This document shows positions 54,706-64,000 of a stretch of 64,000 nucleotides of DNA, piece by piece. Source of the stretch: Oikopleura dioica (Eukaryota; Chordata; Appendicularia; Copelata; Oikopleuridae); NCBI GenBank assembly GCA_907165135.1, contig OU015566.1:4280501-4344500 (forward strand). Direction: 5' to 3'. Made by a program: the position numbers and the translations under genes. Numbering within the stretch: position 1 is the stretch's first letter; the number at the start of each line of letters is the position of its first letter. A model generated the notes under the pieces. That model was not told where the DNA came from, did no database searches, and was given only the letters and a program-made list of their open reading frames with translations.

Positions 54706-55005
54706 AATTATTTTTCCATCGAATTTCGTTTTTTCTTTTCCCCTCGAAAAGAGAATCTCATCAGCCCCTCCCGACGATTTTCCCGGATTGTCCTTATTTA
54801 CTAAAACGTGCCTCTAACCCTAAAGCCTGTAACAGCTCGCTTCTTTCGAAAAATGAACGGAGCCGCTAAGCTACGGTTTCGAGGAGCGTTGTTGACGCAA
54901 GGAACACAAAAGAGAGACGTCAGATAATTATCAGCCTTAAAGTTTCTCTTATAGTTCTTATCCGGACGCGTCAATTGGCGGGTTCCGGCGCAGTTACGTA
55001 CCCGT

Positions 55006-55455
55006 TCATTTCGAGGCCCTTAACTGGGGTCCTGAATTTACAAGTGTTGGTGAAATACAGAAAAAGTTGAACGTCTCTTTTGAAAAAACCGTTGATAAGG
55101 AAAACGTTCCAGTAGGAATTCGCGCATAAGCAAAAGCCGCGTCATATCCGCTAGGCTTTTCTGAAATCCACTTTTGCCAATTCTCCCATGGTTTCTCCCA
55201 CTCCAAAAGCTCATTTCGGTTTTGAAATAAGCCTTCCTGTCTGAGTTTTAAATATTCACCACAACCATTCTTTTCGATTTCCCTTCGAAGTTCAAAATTT
55301 TCCGTTTTACAATTTTTGGTTATTAGCAAAAATGAAACCGCAAACAAATAACTCGCTGACCCTTGAGGTGTTAGTTCGGCTGTGTCTATTTGGAGCTCAC
55401 GTGGCTCACATTGGCAATTACCGTTGTTCTTTGCTGATAGGATGTTGTCACGCAT
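55006..55455 (-). CDS. hypothetical protein, possibly partial
   Basis: A 149-codon frame from the first ATG at 55455; the frame stays open upstream to ~55510, so the true start or an upstream exon may lie there. Composition is coding-like (CGEYLKLRQEGLFQNRNELL, WEKPWENWQKWISEKPSGY), with a hydrophobic patch (ASYLFAVSFLLI) and six cysteines. No family recognised. It is the only plausible gene between 51.7 and 59.9 kb. Confidence 0.35.
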   Translation of the reverse strand: MRDNILSAKNNGNCQCEPRELQIDTAELTPQGSASYLFAVSFLLITKNCKTENFELRREIEKNGCGEYLKLRQEGLFQNRNELLEWEKPWENWQKWISEKPSGYDAAFAYARIPTGTFSLSTVFSKETFNFFCISPTLVNSGPQLRASK

Positions 55456-56007
55456 TTCCGAAAAATACAAGAAAAATGAGGAAACAAGGGACCCCCGGAT
55501 CTGATTCTTCCGGAATTATGTAAGCATCTTTTTAATAATAAAGCTTGGCTTGTGTATTGAAAAAGAAGCATAAATAGCCAAATGAATAATAAAAGGTTTG
55601 AGTGATAACGATAGGGCAAGATTTGCTCAGGGTTAGGGTTGGGGTTGATTTAATTTTAAATTATAATTTATGTTACAGTCAGGTCTTGCAATTACGCGGT
55701 TTTTATTTTCGGGATTTTTGCCAAAAACCACGCAATTGCAGGTCGCGCAACTGCAAGACCTGACTGTATAGACTAAAGTTTAGTCACTTAACAGTATAGT
55801 CTTTTATAAAAATCAGCTTATTTTAGTTTTAAAAATGGCACATTACGGGTGATCTGACCAGATTTTTTTCAAATTTTCTAGTATATCTTTTATTGAAAAA
55901 TCATAAAATATGAATTTACCTAAGTAATTAATGTTTTTAACATGGCAACTTTTCGATACAATAATTAAAGCTCCACTTTCGTTGCCCTTTCTAAACTGAG
56001 TAATACT

Positions 56008-57923
56008 TAGGGTAAATCACTAATAATTCGCCTTTTTCTGGGCTTAGTAAGGGGTCATATAATACATTTTTAGAAAGCCCAGGACCTGGGGATCATTTTG
56101 ACTATTGATACCAGGGGTGATCTCGTACCCTGAGGGCATTAAGGTACCTCCGAAGTCAGAAAATCTGGCCACTTTCGGAAATTCGAATTTTCGGCCGCCC
56201 AGACCGCCTTTTAGAAGCAACGGCAATGCTAGAATTGTAGCTCAGGCTCTGACGGTCATTTTGGGGTGTCAAAAGTACTGATTACCCCCTTCCTGAGGCG
56301 CTAGAGACCCCGAAGTTGGGAAAGTTGACCGAAAACAGGTACTTTTCTTCAAAAATACCCATTTTCCTCATTTATGCTTCCAAAATGCTTGTGATAAGTT
56401 GTTTTCTACATTTTGAGGCAGAAGACACAGGTTGGGGTCACCGAGGTCATTTTGGGTCACAAATTCAAATTTTAAGCATATTTCATAATCTTTAGGGTAA
56501 ATCACTAATAATTCGCCTTTTTCTGGGCTTAGTAAGGGGTCATATAATACATTTTTAGAAAGCCCAGGACCTGGGGATCATTTTGACTATTGATACCAGG
56601 GGTGATCTCGTACCCTGAGGGCATTAAGGTACCTCCGAAGTCAGAAAATCTGGCCACTTTCGGAAATTCGAATTTTCGGCCGCCCAGACCGCCTTTTAGA
56701 AGCAACGGCAATGCTAGAATTGTAGCTCAGGCTCTGACGGTCATTTTGGGGTGTCAAAAGTACTGATTACCCCCTTCCTGAGGCGCTAGAGACCCCCGAA
56801 GTTGGGAAAGTTGACCGAAAACAGGTACTTTTCTTCAAAAAATACCCATTTTTCCTCATTTATGCTTCCAAAATGCTTGTGATAAGTTGTTTTCTACATT
56901 TTGAGGCAGAAGACACAGTTTGGGGTCACCTGAGGTCATTTGAGGTCAAGATTATGAAATATGCTTAAAATTTGAATTTGTGACCCAAAATGACCTCGGG
57001 TGACCCCAACCTGTGTCTTCTGCCTCAAAATGTAGAAAACAACTTATCACAAGCATTTGGAAGCATAAATGAGGAAAATGGGTATTTTTTGAAGAAAAGT
57101 ACCTGTTTTCGGTCAACTTTCCCAACTTCGGGGGTCTCTAGCGCCTCAGGAAGGGGGTAATCAGTACTTTTTGACACCCCAAAATGACCGTCAGAGCCTG
57201 AGCTACAATTCTAGCATTGCCGTTGCTTCTAAAAGGCGGTCTGGGCGGCCGAAAATTCGAATTTCCGAAAGTGGCCAGATTTTCTGACTTCGGAGGTACC
57301 TTAATGCCCTCAGGGTACGAGATCACCCCTGGTATCAATAGTCAAAATGATCCCCAGGTCCTGGGCTTTCTAAAAATGTATTATATGACCCCTTACTAAG
57401 CCCAGAAAAAGGCGAATTATTAGTGATTTACCCTAAAGATTATGAAATATGCTTAAAATTTGAATTTGTGACCCAAAATGACCTCGGGTGACCCCAACCT
57501 GTGTCTTCTGCCTCAAAATGTAGAAAACAACTTATCACAAGCATTTTGGAAGCATAAATGAGGAAAATGGGTATTTTTGAAGAAAAGTACCTGTTTTCGG
57601 TCAACTTTCCCAACTTCGGGGTCTCTAGCGCCTCAGGAAGGGGGGTAATCAGTACTTTTGACACCCCAAAATGACCGTCAGAGCCTGAGCTACAATTCTA
57701 GCATTGCCGTTGCTTCTAAAAGGCGGTCTGGGCGGCCGAAAATTCGAATTTCCGAAAGTGGCCAGATTTTCTGACTTCGGAGGTACCTTAATGCCCTCAG
57801 GGTACGAGATCACCCCTGGTATCAATAGTCAAAATGATCCTCAGGTCCTGGGCTTTCTAAAAATGTATTATACGTCCCCCTTACTAAGCCCAGTAAAAGG
57901 CGAATTATTAGTGATTTACCCTA
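56008..57923. mobile_element. 1.9-kb palindromic element: two ~485-bp units mirrored, 8-bp duplication
   Basis: Four copies of one ~485-bp unit: two direct (56008-56492, 56493-~56945), then two inverted (~56946-57432 and ~57433-57923), making arms of ~0.95 kb that are near-identical. Each unit starts TAGGGTAAATCACTAATAAT. The inner left unit lacks its last ~40 bp, which places the asymmetric centre at ~56945. Flanked by an exact 8-bp duplication GTAATACT (56000-56007 and 57924-57931). The 60-residue ORF in each copy (MPLLLKGGLGGRKFEF) is a by-product. TAGGG ends with an 8-bp duplication suggest a hAT-type origin (inference). Confidence 0.85.
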
Positions 57924-58223
57924 GTAATACTTTTCTATTACTTCAAGTAATATATCAAGCAATAAATCAATGAACGATGTATCTTGTCCTAATTTACTTG
58001 AAAGTAAAGGTGTTTCAGCCCGCATTATTGTGTCTCTCTGAAAAACAGAATTTAACCAAATCTTTTGAGAAAAATCGTGCCCTTTACGGCTATTTCCTCG
58101 GGACTTGTGCGCCTCACAAGATCTGGACATATCCGCAAAGCTGGCTAATTATCCTCGAAAGTTTATTTAATCGACACGAACTCGGCGACGAGTAAATCCA
58201 TTCAGCTCTGGTCTACGTGGAAC

Positions 58224-59764
58224 TCGATTTTCTTCAACCCCGTTTTGGCGCGAAAAATGACAACTATTTTAAACACAAATTATTCTTCGGATGCTCCGTA
58301 TAAAATGCTGAAAGAATCGCTTTAGAAATTGCTTCAGGATTCCGTTCAGGATTTTGGGTAAAAAAGCGGGATTAACGTGTGAATAAGGCCAAATTAATTA
58401 GCAACCAGCTCAACCTTTTCGAAAAATAATGAGGCGCTTGAATTGAGCATTCGCCAACAAAGTTATTTTCGCGAATTTTTAACACTCACTTTGTCCTTGA
58501 GTCGAGTTCGGGGCGAATCTGGAATGGATTTTTGCACAAAATCATTTGAAAAAATAAACAAGCATTAATTTTGAATAGGTATGATAAATAACAAAAATTA
58601 TAATTGTTTTGATTAAGGGAGCTAATGGAAGCGACATTTTGCGACATTTTGCGACATTTTGCGACAAAATAATCGATTTTTGCGACAATTTTTTGATCGA
58701 ATCTGATTGGCCAATTCGCCAAATATGGTTCTTTGATTGGCCAAAAGAATAATAAAAATTCGAGTCGCTATTTTTCTACGATTCGAGCCATCAAGTTGCC
58801 AATATCAGCGTTTCTCCCATAATAAAAATATTTTTGTTTTCTTCTTTTTCTTTTGAAAAAGGTAGGCACCATAAAAATCTCAAAATTAACAAACAACTCT
58901 TTTTGAACTATTCATAAATGGTTGATTATTTGAACATATTTCGATTTTCTTCTCGAAATTCCTTAGCCTCGTTTTTGGCGCGAAAAATGACAATTATTTT
59001 AAACGCAAATTATTTCTTCGGATCCTTTTTTGGCACGTATAAAATGCTGAAATCGCTGAATCGCTTTAGAAATTGCTTCAGGATTCCGTTCAGGATTTTG
59101 TCAAGCAAAAAAAAGCGGGATTAACGTGTGAATAAGGCCAAATTAATTAGCAACCAGCTCAACCTTTTCAAAAAATGAGGCGCTTGAATTGAGCATTCTC
59201 CAACAAAGATATTTTCGCGAATTTTTGACACTCACTTTGTCCTTGACTCCAGGTCGAAGCGGATTGACAATGGAATTTTTCTTTAATTTCAAATTTGAAA
59301 AATCATAAAAAGCTCCTCATATATAAATAATTATCTTAAAAGAAAATAAACGAGCATAAATTTCGAATAGTAATTATATATTATAAAATTTGCTATCAAT
59401 AAAAATAATCATCGATTTTTAAGAGGGGAACTAATGTTAGCGACATTTTGCGACATTTTGCGAGAGTTTGCGACATTCTGCGATACTTTGCGTTATTCGG
59501 CGACATTTCACTACATTCTGCGACATTTTGCGACGCTCGGCGACATTTGCGATGCTTTGCGATATTCGGCGACATTTAGCTATATTTTGCGACATTTTGC
59601 GACATTTCGAGGAAAAAATCGATTTTTGCGACATTTTTTCTATCGAAATCTGATTGGCCTACTCGCAAAATGCCCTTATTTGATTGGCTTAAAATTAAAG
59701 GAAATTTCAATTCGAAATTTTTTTCGATTCGAACCAAAGTGCAAATATCAACCTTTCTCCCATT
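58224..59764. repeat. tandem duplication of a ~600-bp segment with expanded GCGACATTTT repeat
   Basis: 58224-58821 and 58941-59764 share long blocks in the same order (GGCGCGAAAAATGACAA, GCTTCAGGATTCCGTTCAGG, AACGTGTGAATAAGGCCAAA, CACTCACTTTGTCCTTGA). The first copy has four or five GCGACATTTT units at ~58632; in the second this array has grown to ~200 bp (59437-59640). No gene in either copy. Confidence 0.75.
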
Positions 59765-59884
59765 CGCCCAGTTATCACCGTTAGTCAGCGCTTAATTTTC
59801 AGACAGTTTCTAGCGCCGCTTTCGATCTAGCGCGCGCCGGCCTAGATGGCGCTCACGCTCGGCGATTCGCGCGTTTTCACGATA

Positions 59885-59890
59885 ATAAAA
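59885..59890 (+). promoter_or_regulatory. TATA-like element of the phospholipase-like gene
   Basis: ATAAAA within GATAATAAAAGCG, ~105 bp before the ATG, between GATTCGCGCG and TTGCGCTTC as at 48184. The sequence upstream is strongly GC-rich (59819-59875). Confidence 0.5.
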
Positions 59891-59993
59891 GCGCGCGTTT
59901 TGCGCTTCTTCTGCATATCCAAATCCGCAAAAATCGAAATACTCGAAAACTTGTTCTTTTGAAAGCGAAGAAAAAAGCCAAGAACTGAGAAAA

Positions 59994-61127
59994 ATGAAAA
60001 TCTTCAACTTTTTGACTCTTGGAGCTTTTGCCAGTGAACTCGCCACTCCACACAGGTAAAGTCTTTTCCTCATTTCTAGTGATAAATCCAGCTCTAGAAA
60101 TCGACGAGAAGTTTCTCAGTCCTTCACCGGAGAAGAAGATTTGGATGTTTACAACGAATTTTTGGCTGGTCTTGCCGGTAAGTCCTTTTTTCTCCCAAAT
60201 TTTTTGTCTCGAATCGCGATTTTCGAGCTTTTTTTATTCAAAATTCTTCTTTAGGCGGAGAAGTTGACGACCTCGAGCAGCTGATCATGGATCTCATGGC
60301 TCAAGGAGGCAGCGAAAACGAACGATTCATCCAGGAACCGACCGAGCTTGAAGTCCGAAAATTCCGACAACTCAAGATCATCGTCCTTTGGCTCCAAGCT
60401 GAGCAGAAGTTTGGTCGATACTGCTACTACGGATGCTATTGGTGAGACTTAAAACCTCCCTCTAAGGGTCTTGACTGTTCTTTCTAGCCTTCCAGAGGGT
60501 TCGCACAACATCGCATCCGGCGGCTACGGTCGACCAGTCGACAACATCGATCAATCCTGCTTCGACTTCAAGCAGTGCTACAGATGCCTCGTCGAAGAAT
60601 ACGACGGCGAGCGAGAGTGCAAAGGCGAAGAAGTCGGCTACCGATTCGATCTTCTCACCAACGACGATGGCAGCAAAGATGTCGTCTGCACCAACACTCC
60701 CGGCAGCTGTCGATACAACATTTGCCAGTGCGATCTTCAGCTCGCCAGGGATTGGCCAAATACGAATCTGAGTGGGATGTTTCTTACCACTCTGCCAAGG
60801 TAAAAATAAATATTTTCAAAAAATTCAGCAGCCAATCAAAAGCCAGGATTTGTCTTCTTAGCCAATTAGAAGGCAGTTTTTTCTTAGCCAATCAAAACCA
60901 CCAGCTATGAGTCATTAAAAATGACTCATTTTCAACATTTTTTCACCCATTTTTCAACCCTTTTTCAGGGCGGTTTCGTCCGAGAAGACTACTGCCGAAA
61001 AGGAGCTCCAGCCGGAAACCCCATCGAAGAATGCTGTGGAGACAAGACCACTTTCCCACTGAACAAACCCCGCCGAAGCAACCAATGCTGCGACGGACCA
61101 ACTGCCAAGCCAGCTGGTCAATGTTAA
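59994..61127 (+). CDS. secreted phospholipase-A2-like protein, catalytic residues replaced
   Basis: Exons 59994-60055, 60098-60177, 60255-60441, 60488-60799, 60969-61127. A signal peptide (MKIFNFLTLGAFA) and RNRR site are followed by a propeptide-like acidic region and a Cys-rich domain. YYGCYCLPEG and GGYGRPVDNIDQSCFDFKQC correspond to the calcium loop and active-site helix of secreted PLA2. Where active enzymes have His-Asp in the C-x-x-H-D pattern, this reads Phe-Lys, so lipolysis is unlikely; binding or structural roles are known for such PLA2 homologues. A final Cys-rich exon follows (EECCGDKTTF, NQCCDGPT). Near 60747 exon 4 needs a one-base shift at GGG to continue into the good downstream frame (GLAKYESEWDVSYHSAK); without it the protein would run into an unrelated frame. 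Intron 4 has AGCCAATCAAA repeats. Confidence 0.65.
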
Positions 61128-61438
61128 TTTTAAGCTCTTCTTCTTGTTTTTGACGAAAAAGGAACAAAAATGCCTGAAAACGGTGATTTTTTCCTTGAGT
61201 TTCAAATATTTGAAACGCGAACTTTTTGCTTGTTCTCTTTCTTTCTTTTGTATCACTGTACATATACAAACAAACTACACTGCAACTTGCGATTTGTAAG
61301 AAATCTTAAATAAATAAAAATCTCAAAAATAATCTCCAAATGTTTCTTCCTCTAAAATTCAGCCGCAGAAAGTGATTGTTATTTACTCAAGAACTTTGGT
61401 TATTGACGCCCTTATTTCATTTTTAGAAGAAAAAAAAA

Positions 61439-61510
61439 TAAGGGGGTAACCATAGCAAATTGAGACGAAAATCGTCGAGAAAATCCAATAAGCGATGTCT
61501 ACCCCCTTAA
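61439..61510. mobile_element. 72-bp TAAGGGGGTA inverted-repeat element
   Basis: ATAAGGGGGTAACC at the left and CTACCCCCTTAAT at the right, with complementary ATCGTC/CGAT motifs inside. A G-rich variant of the TTAAGGGTGTC type, in the spacer after the phospholipase-like gene. Confidence 0.55.
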
Positions 61511-61628
61511 TTTATCAAATTGTTCTTTTGGTCAAACAACTTGAAAAAGCAATCAACTTGAAAAGAAAAGGAGGGGAAATCACGTGTTCACAAAAATAAG
61601 CCACGCAGCTCCTTTCTTTCGCGTGCCG

Positions 61629-62187
61629 ATGACTTTTGCGGGCTACCATCTTAAGAATTCCAGCGGTGGAGTCGGTTTTGTTGAACCTTCTTCACCAGCT
61701 TTGATTTTCAGTTACCAACGCGTTGATATTTCTTCTCAAATTGAGCAGATTCGCGATTAAAAAGGAGAGCTCTGGACTTCGCCAACGTGAAAATAGATTG
61801 AGCACGAAAAAGAAATATGTCAGGTGCACTCATTCTGCCACATTTTCCGACGTCTCAAGGTCGCACCCCCTGCCGAAAATTCCGATGAAATTATATCATC
61901 TCAACCGTCTCCTACCGTAATCCCCCTTCCGTGACCTTCGCTACAGTTCCACATCTGCAGAACTTGATCTTCTCGGTTTAACAAAAACCTGCAAAGTAAA
62001 TTCTAGCGTTAAGAAGTTTAAGAAAGTTAAGCTCCAGCAAGGCGGAAAATTTTCTGACACAATTGGCGAACCACAAAATCAACTTGAAGCAAGCATTCTT
62101 TCGACGAATTTCATAAAGAAAGAAGGGCTCGTGGAAGAGGGCAAAACAGGAATCGGGAATATTGAAACAAGCGCGTTCAGAAAATAA
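61629..62187 (+). pseudogene. coding-like region with broken frames, unrecognised
   Basis: Three segments look coded but do not join cleanly: MTFAGYHLKNSSGGVGFVEP from 61629; LKVAPPAENSDEIISSQPS (~61855-61930); and FRDLRYSSTSAELDLLGLT ... EEGKTGIGNIETSAFRK ending at 62187. The second and third become one frame if one C is dropped from the CCCCC run at ~61922. The last segment lacks an ATG. It may be a real gene with an assembly indel and one or two short introns, or a decaying one. No family recognised. Confidence 0.4.
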
Positions 62188-62261
62188 TTCAACATAGCAA
62201 AAATGAGTCAGAGTTCGTCTGATCTTGATTGAAAAATCGGTCAGTACTGAAGATGTCCAAT

Positions 62262-62405
62262 TGTCACGAATGTCACAAAAGTCACGAATGTCACGATTTT
62301 GCTGAAAATGTCACGAAAACCCGTGACATTCATGACATTCGTTACATCCGTGACATTCGTGACATTCGTTACATTTGTGACATTCGTGACATTTTTAGCA
62401 CTGTC
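62262..62405. repeat. GTCACGAATGTCACAAAA / GTGACATTC simple repeat, inverted halves
   Basis: The first half repeats GTCACGAAT, the second GTGACATTC/T, its near reverse complement, so the ~140 bp can fold on itself. It makes long ORFs on both strands that carry no information. Confidence 0.75.
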
Positions 62406-62711
62406 GGGAAGATCCCTGATTTTCAGCAAAAGAGCTTTGATTTTCGACCTAATTAACTCGTGACAAGATGTCATAAGACCGGTTTTAGAGCGAAAGAATG
62501 TCTCTGCTCTAAATTCTCAATGTGACAAAAATTTTGTAAAAGGAGATTCTCCTAATTCTAGCGAAGCAACATTCCGTACTGTGCGATGAAGACCGCCGGC
62601 GTTCCGAAAATTCAGTGAGCTTTTGTCGGAAGGGATAAGAAAGGATTAATCAATTCAGGGCTTGATGAGAGAATTGACGCGGTAGGAATATTTCGGAGAT
62701 GGGAAAACCAA

Positions 62712-63030
62712 GAAATCGGTCATATCATATGAGTCATATCATATCATCAAATCATAAATAATGACTCAAATAATATGAGTCATATGATATATCATCGACA
62801 TATCATACTGTATAATTCATACAACATATGATTTGATATGACTCACATTATGATTCATAACATGAGTCAAATGATATGACTCATATATCATGTGACTCAT
62901 ATAAGTCATATAATATGATATTAAGATGACATATCAAATAATATGATTCATCTGACTCATATTATATGAATCACAAATGATAGATAATTTGAGTCATATC
63001 ATAATGACATATTATTAATGACTCATAGAG
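62712..63030. repeat. AT-rich GAGTCATAT repeat, ~320 bp
   Basis: Irregular reiteration of GAGTCATATCATAT, ATATGACTCATA and reverse complements, rich in TGAGTCA and TGACTCA (AP-1-like) words. No fixed period. A low-complexity satellite-like patch. Confidence 0.75.
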
Positions 63031-64000
63031 TCCTTTTTCTGCGAAAATCAACAATTTCGGACAGTAGAAAACGAAACTTCTGGGAAACTCACTTTCTTCT
63101 TTGATCGTGTTATTCCGGTCTTAATTCCGACAGTCGCTAATAGTTTCGTTTCTGTTGAATTTCTTCGGACAGGCGTTTATAATCACCTGTCGGAGGTGCA
63201 AGCACGATCACTGCCCAATTAAACAAAAAAGCGCTAATTAAATAAGCACGAAATCCGGCTATGACGACTTTAATCCCAAATAAGAGGAAATATAGTTTTC
63301 AAACGATTAACGCGAGAAAACTTTTTGGATACGTTTCTTGTTTTCTGGGAAAATGACTTTGAGCCTTTCCTTTTACAAGACAGAATGTCAAGTGAAATTC
63401 CCGCATCCGGACGAAAATTCTTCCGGCTTTACATCAAGCCACGTGATGAATAGTCGAGCAGACTTTTATTTATGGTCAACAATTATTTTTAGAGAAAAAT
63501 CAGAATTTTTATAAGAAATTCAAATTTCTCAGCATGCTTTTTAATTCTTAAGGATCCCTATCGACGTGGTAGCCATTTTCAAACAGCGTTTTCTCCCCAT
63601 ACACCCTTAAGATTCCATAAGGTTTTATTTTCAAAATTAAGCTTATGAAGAGTTTTAGAGTAAAAATGAGTTAACGTCTAGATACCCTTAAGTTATCACC
63701 ATCAAATCGTCGAATTAACTCACTACGCGGATTTTCATCCGAGCTCTTGAGTACCTAACTCAGGTTTCCGAGTTCAGGGCTCAACTAGATCAGTTTTTGT
63801 CATTTATGCTCCAAAATGTCCACAAAAAGTCTTTGACCTCGAATACTTTATACTTAATTAAAGCATCGCCTTTCCTTTTTTCAATACTTTATTGGCAAAT
63901 TTTAAATGAACTGATCGAAATCGACACTGAAAGACTGTTCTCGAAAATGAATTCATGTTTTTAGCAAAAGAGGACTGAAGCATTTAATATTAGATTAGTT
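63031..64000. other. no gene seen
   Basis: No exon or RNA gene. A pair of TTAAGGG-type ends lies at ~63601 (ACACCCTTAAG) and ~63708 (TACCCTTAAG), but in the same orientation. AACTCAGGTTTCCGAGTT near 63756 resembles the CTGAGTCAGG-type element ends at 52176. Confidence 0.4.

Larger units (their letters stand above)
51645..55005. other. gene-poor region with inverted-repeat elements
   Basis: No convincing exon. It holds the hairpin elements listed separately at 52176, 52837 and 54419, another inverted repeat around 53570-53662 (CATTCGATCC ... GGATCGAATG), several CCAATCA motifs, and TTAAGGG-type ends at ~51887, 53700-53842 and ~54390. Confidence 0.5.

Noticed and set aside
56044..57973. Four copies of a 60-89-codon ORF (MPLLLKGGLGGRKFEF) as a small gene family
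   Set aside because: They are the same bases in four copies of a palindromic transposable element; no coding signature apart from that.
59434..59784. 116-codon ORF of FCDILRHFAT repeats
   Set aside because: It is produced by the GCGACATTTT simple repeat.

Overview
The window looks like nuclear DNA from a very compact animal genome, most probably an appendicularian (larvacean) tunicate close to Oikopleura. The reasons are: animal genes (beta-catenin, claudin-like, CAP, SLC3A2/SLC7A, glucuronyl C5-epimerase, MIOS, an ApoB/vitellogenin-class lipoprotein, kringle and ZP domains); introns mostly of 39-50 bp with GT-AG ends; intergenic gaps often of 70-270 bp; a Ty3/gypsy element resembling larvacean Tor elements; and co-oriented gene pairs with a possible trans-splice acceptor. 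The species assignment is inference. Gene models were built by hand from reading frames, splice-phase matching and family motifs; nothing was aligned or searched.

Layout. 0-7 kb: a small membrane protein (+), an acidic EF-hand protein (-), CAP (-) and a claudin-like four-pass protein (-). 7.3-11.4 kb: an LTR retrotransposon with two 181-bp LTRs that look identical and an internal deletion, inserted into an older TTAAGGGTGTC-type inverted-repeat element. 11.5-21 kb: a large lipid transfer protein held in two consecutive open frames (-). 21.7-25.7 kb: beta-catenin without its N-terminal degron, a small Cys-rich membrane protein and an FCS-finger protein (all +). 25.8-31.8 kb: SLC3A2 followed 146 bp later by MIOS on the same strand (a candidate operon). 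33.3-38.2 kb: glucuronyl C5-epimerase and a kringle+ZP secreted protein (+). 38.8-46.2 kb: an unrecognised gene whose first intron seems to be about 6.3 kb and holds tRNA-like sequences, a decayed ORF and a 42-bp minisatellite. 47-51.6 kb: two small secreted or membrane proteins (+) and an SLC7A light-chain transporter (-). 51.7-59.9 kb: a gene-poor stretch with inverted-repeat elements, one a 1.9-kb palindrome. 60-61.1 kb: a secreted phospholipase-A2-like protein lacking its catalytic residues. 61.6-64 kb: a disrupted coding region, then simple repeats.

Functional links. SLC3A2 (heavy chain) and the SLC7A light chain are obligate partners of one amino-acid exchanger, and MIOS belongs to GATOR2, which relays amino-acid status to mTORC1. 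All three lie within 26 kb, and two look co-transcribed. CAP (actin), claudin (junctions), beta-catenin (adhesion/Wnt) and the C5-epimerase (heparan sulfate) are ordinary animal housekeeping or developmental genes.

Beyond genes, the main theme is non-autonomous inverted-repeat DNA elements. Several keep clear 5-, 8- or 9-bp target duplications and many sit inside introns. Several genes also show a one-base frame break at a homopolymer, which points to residual assembly error or recent decay.
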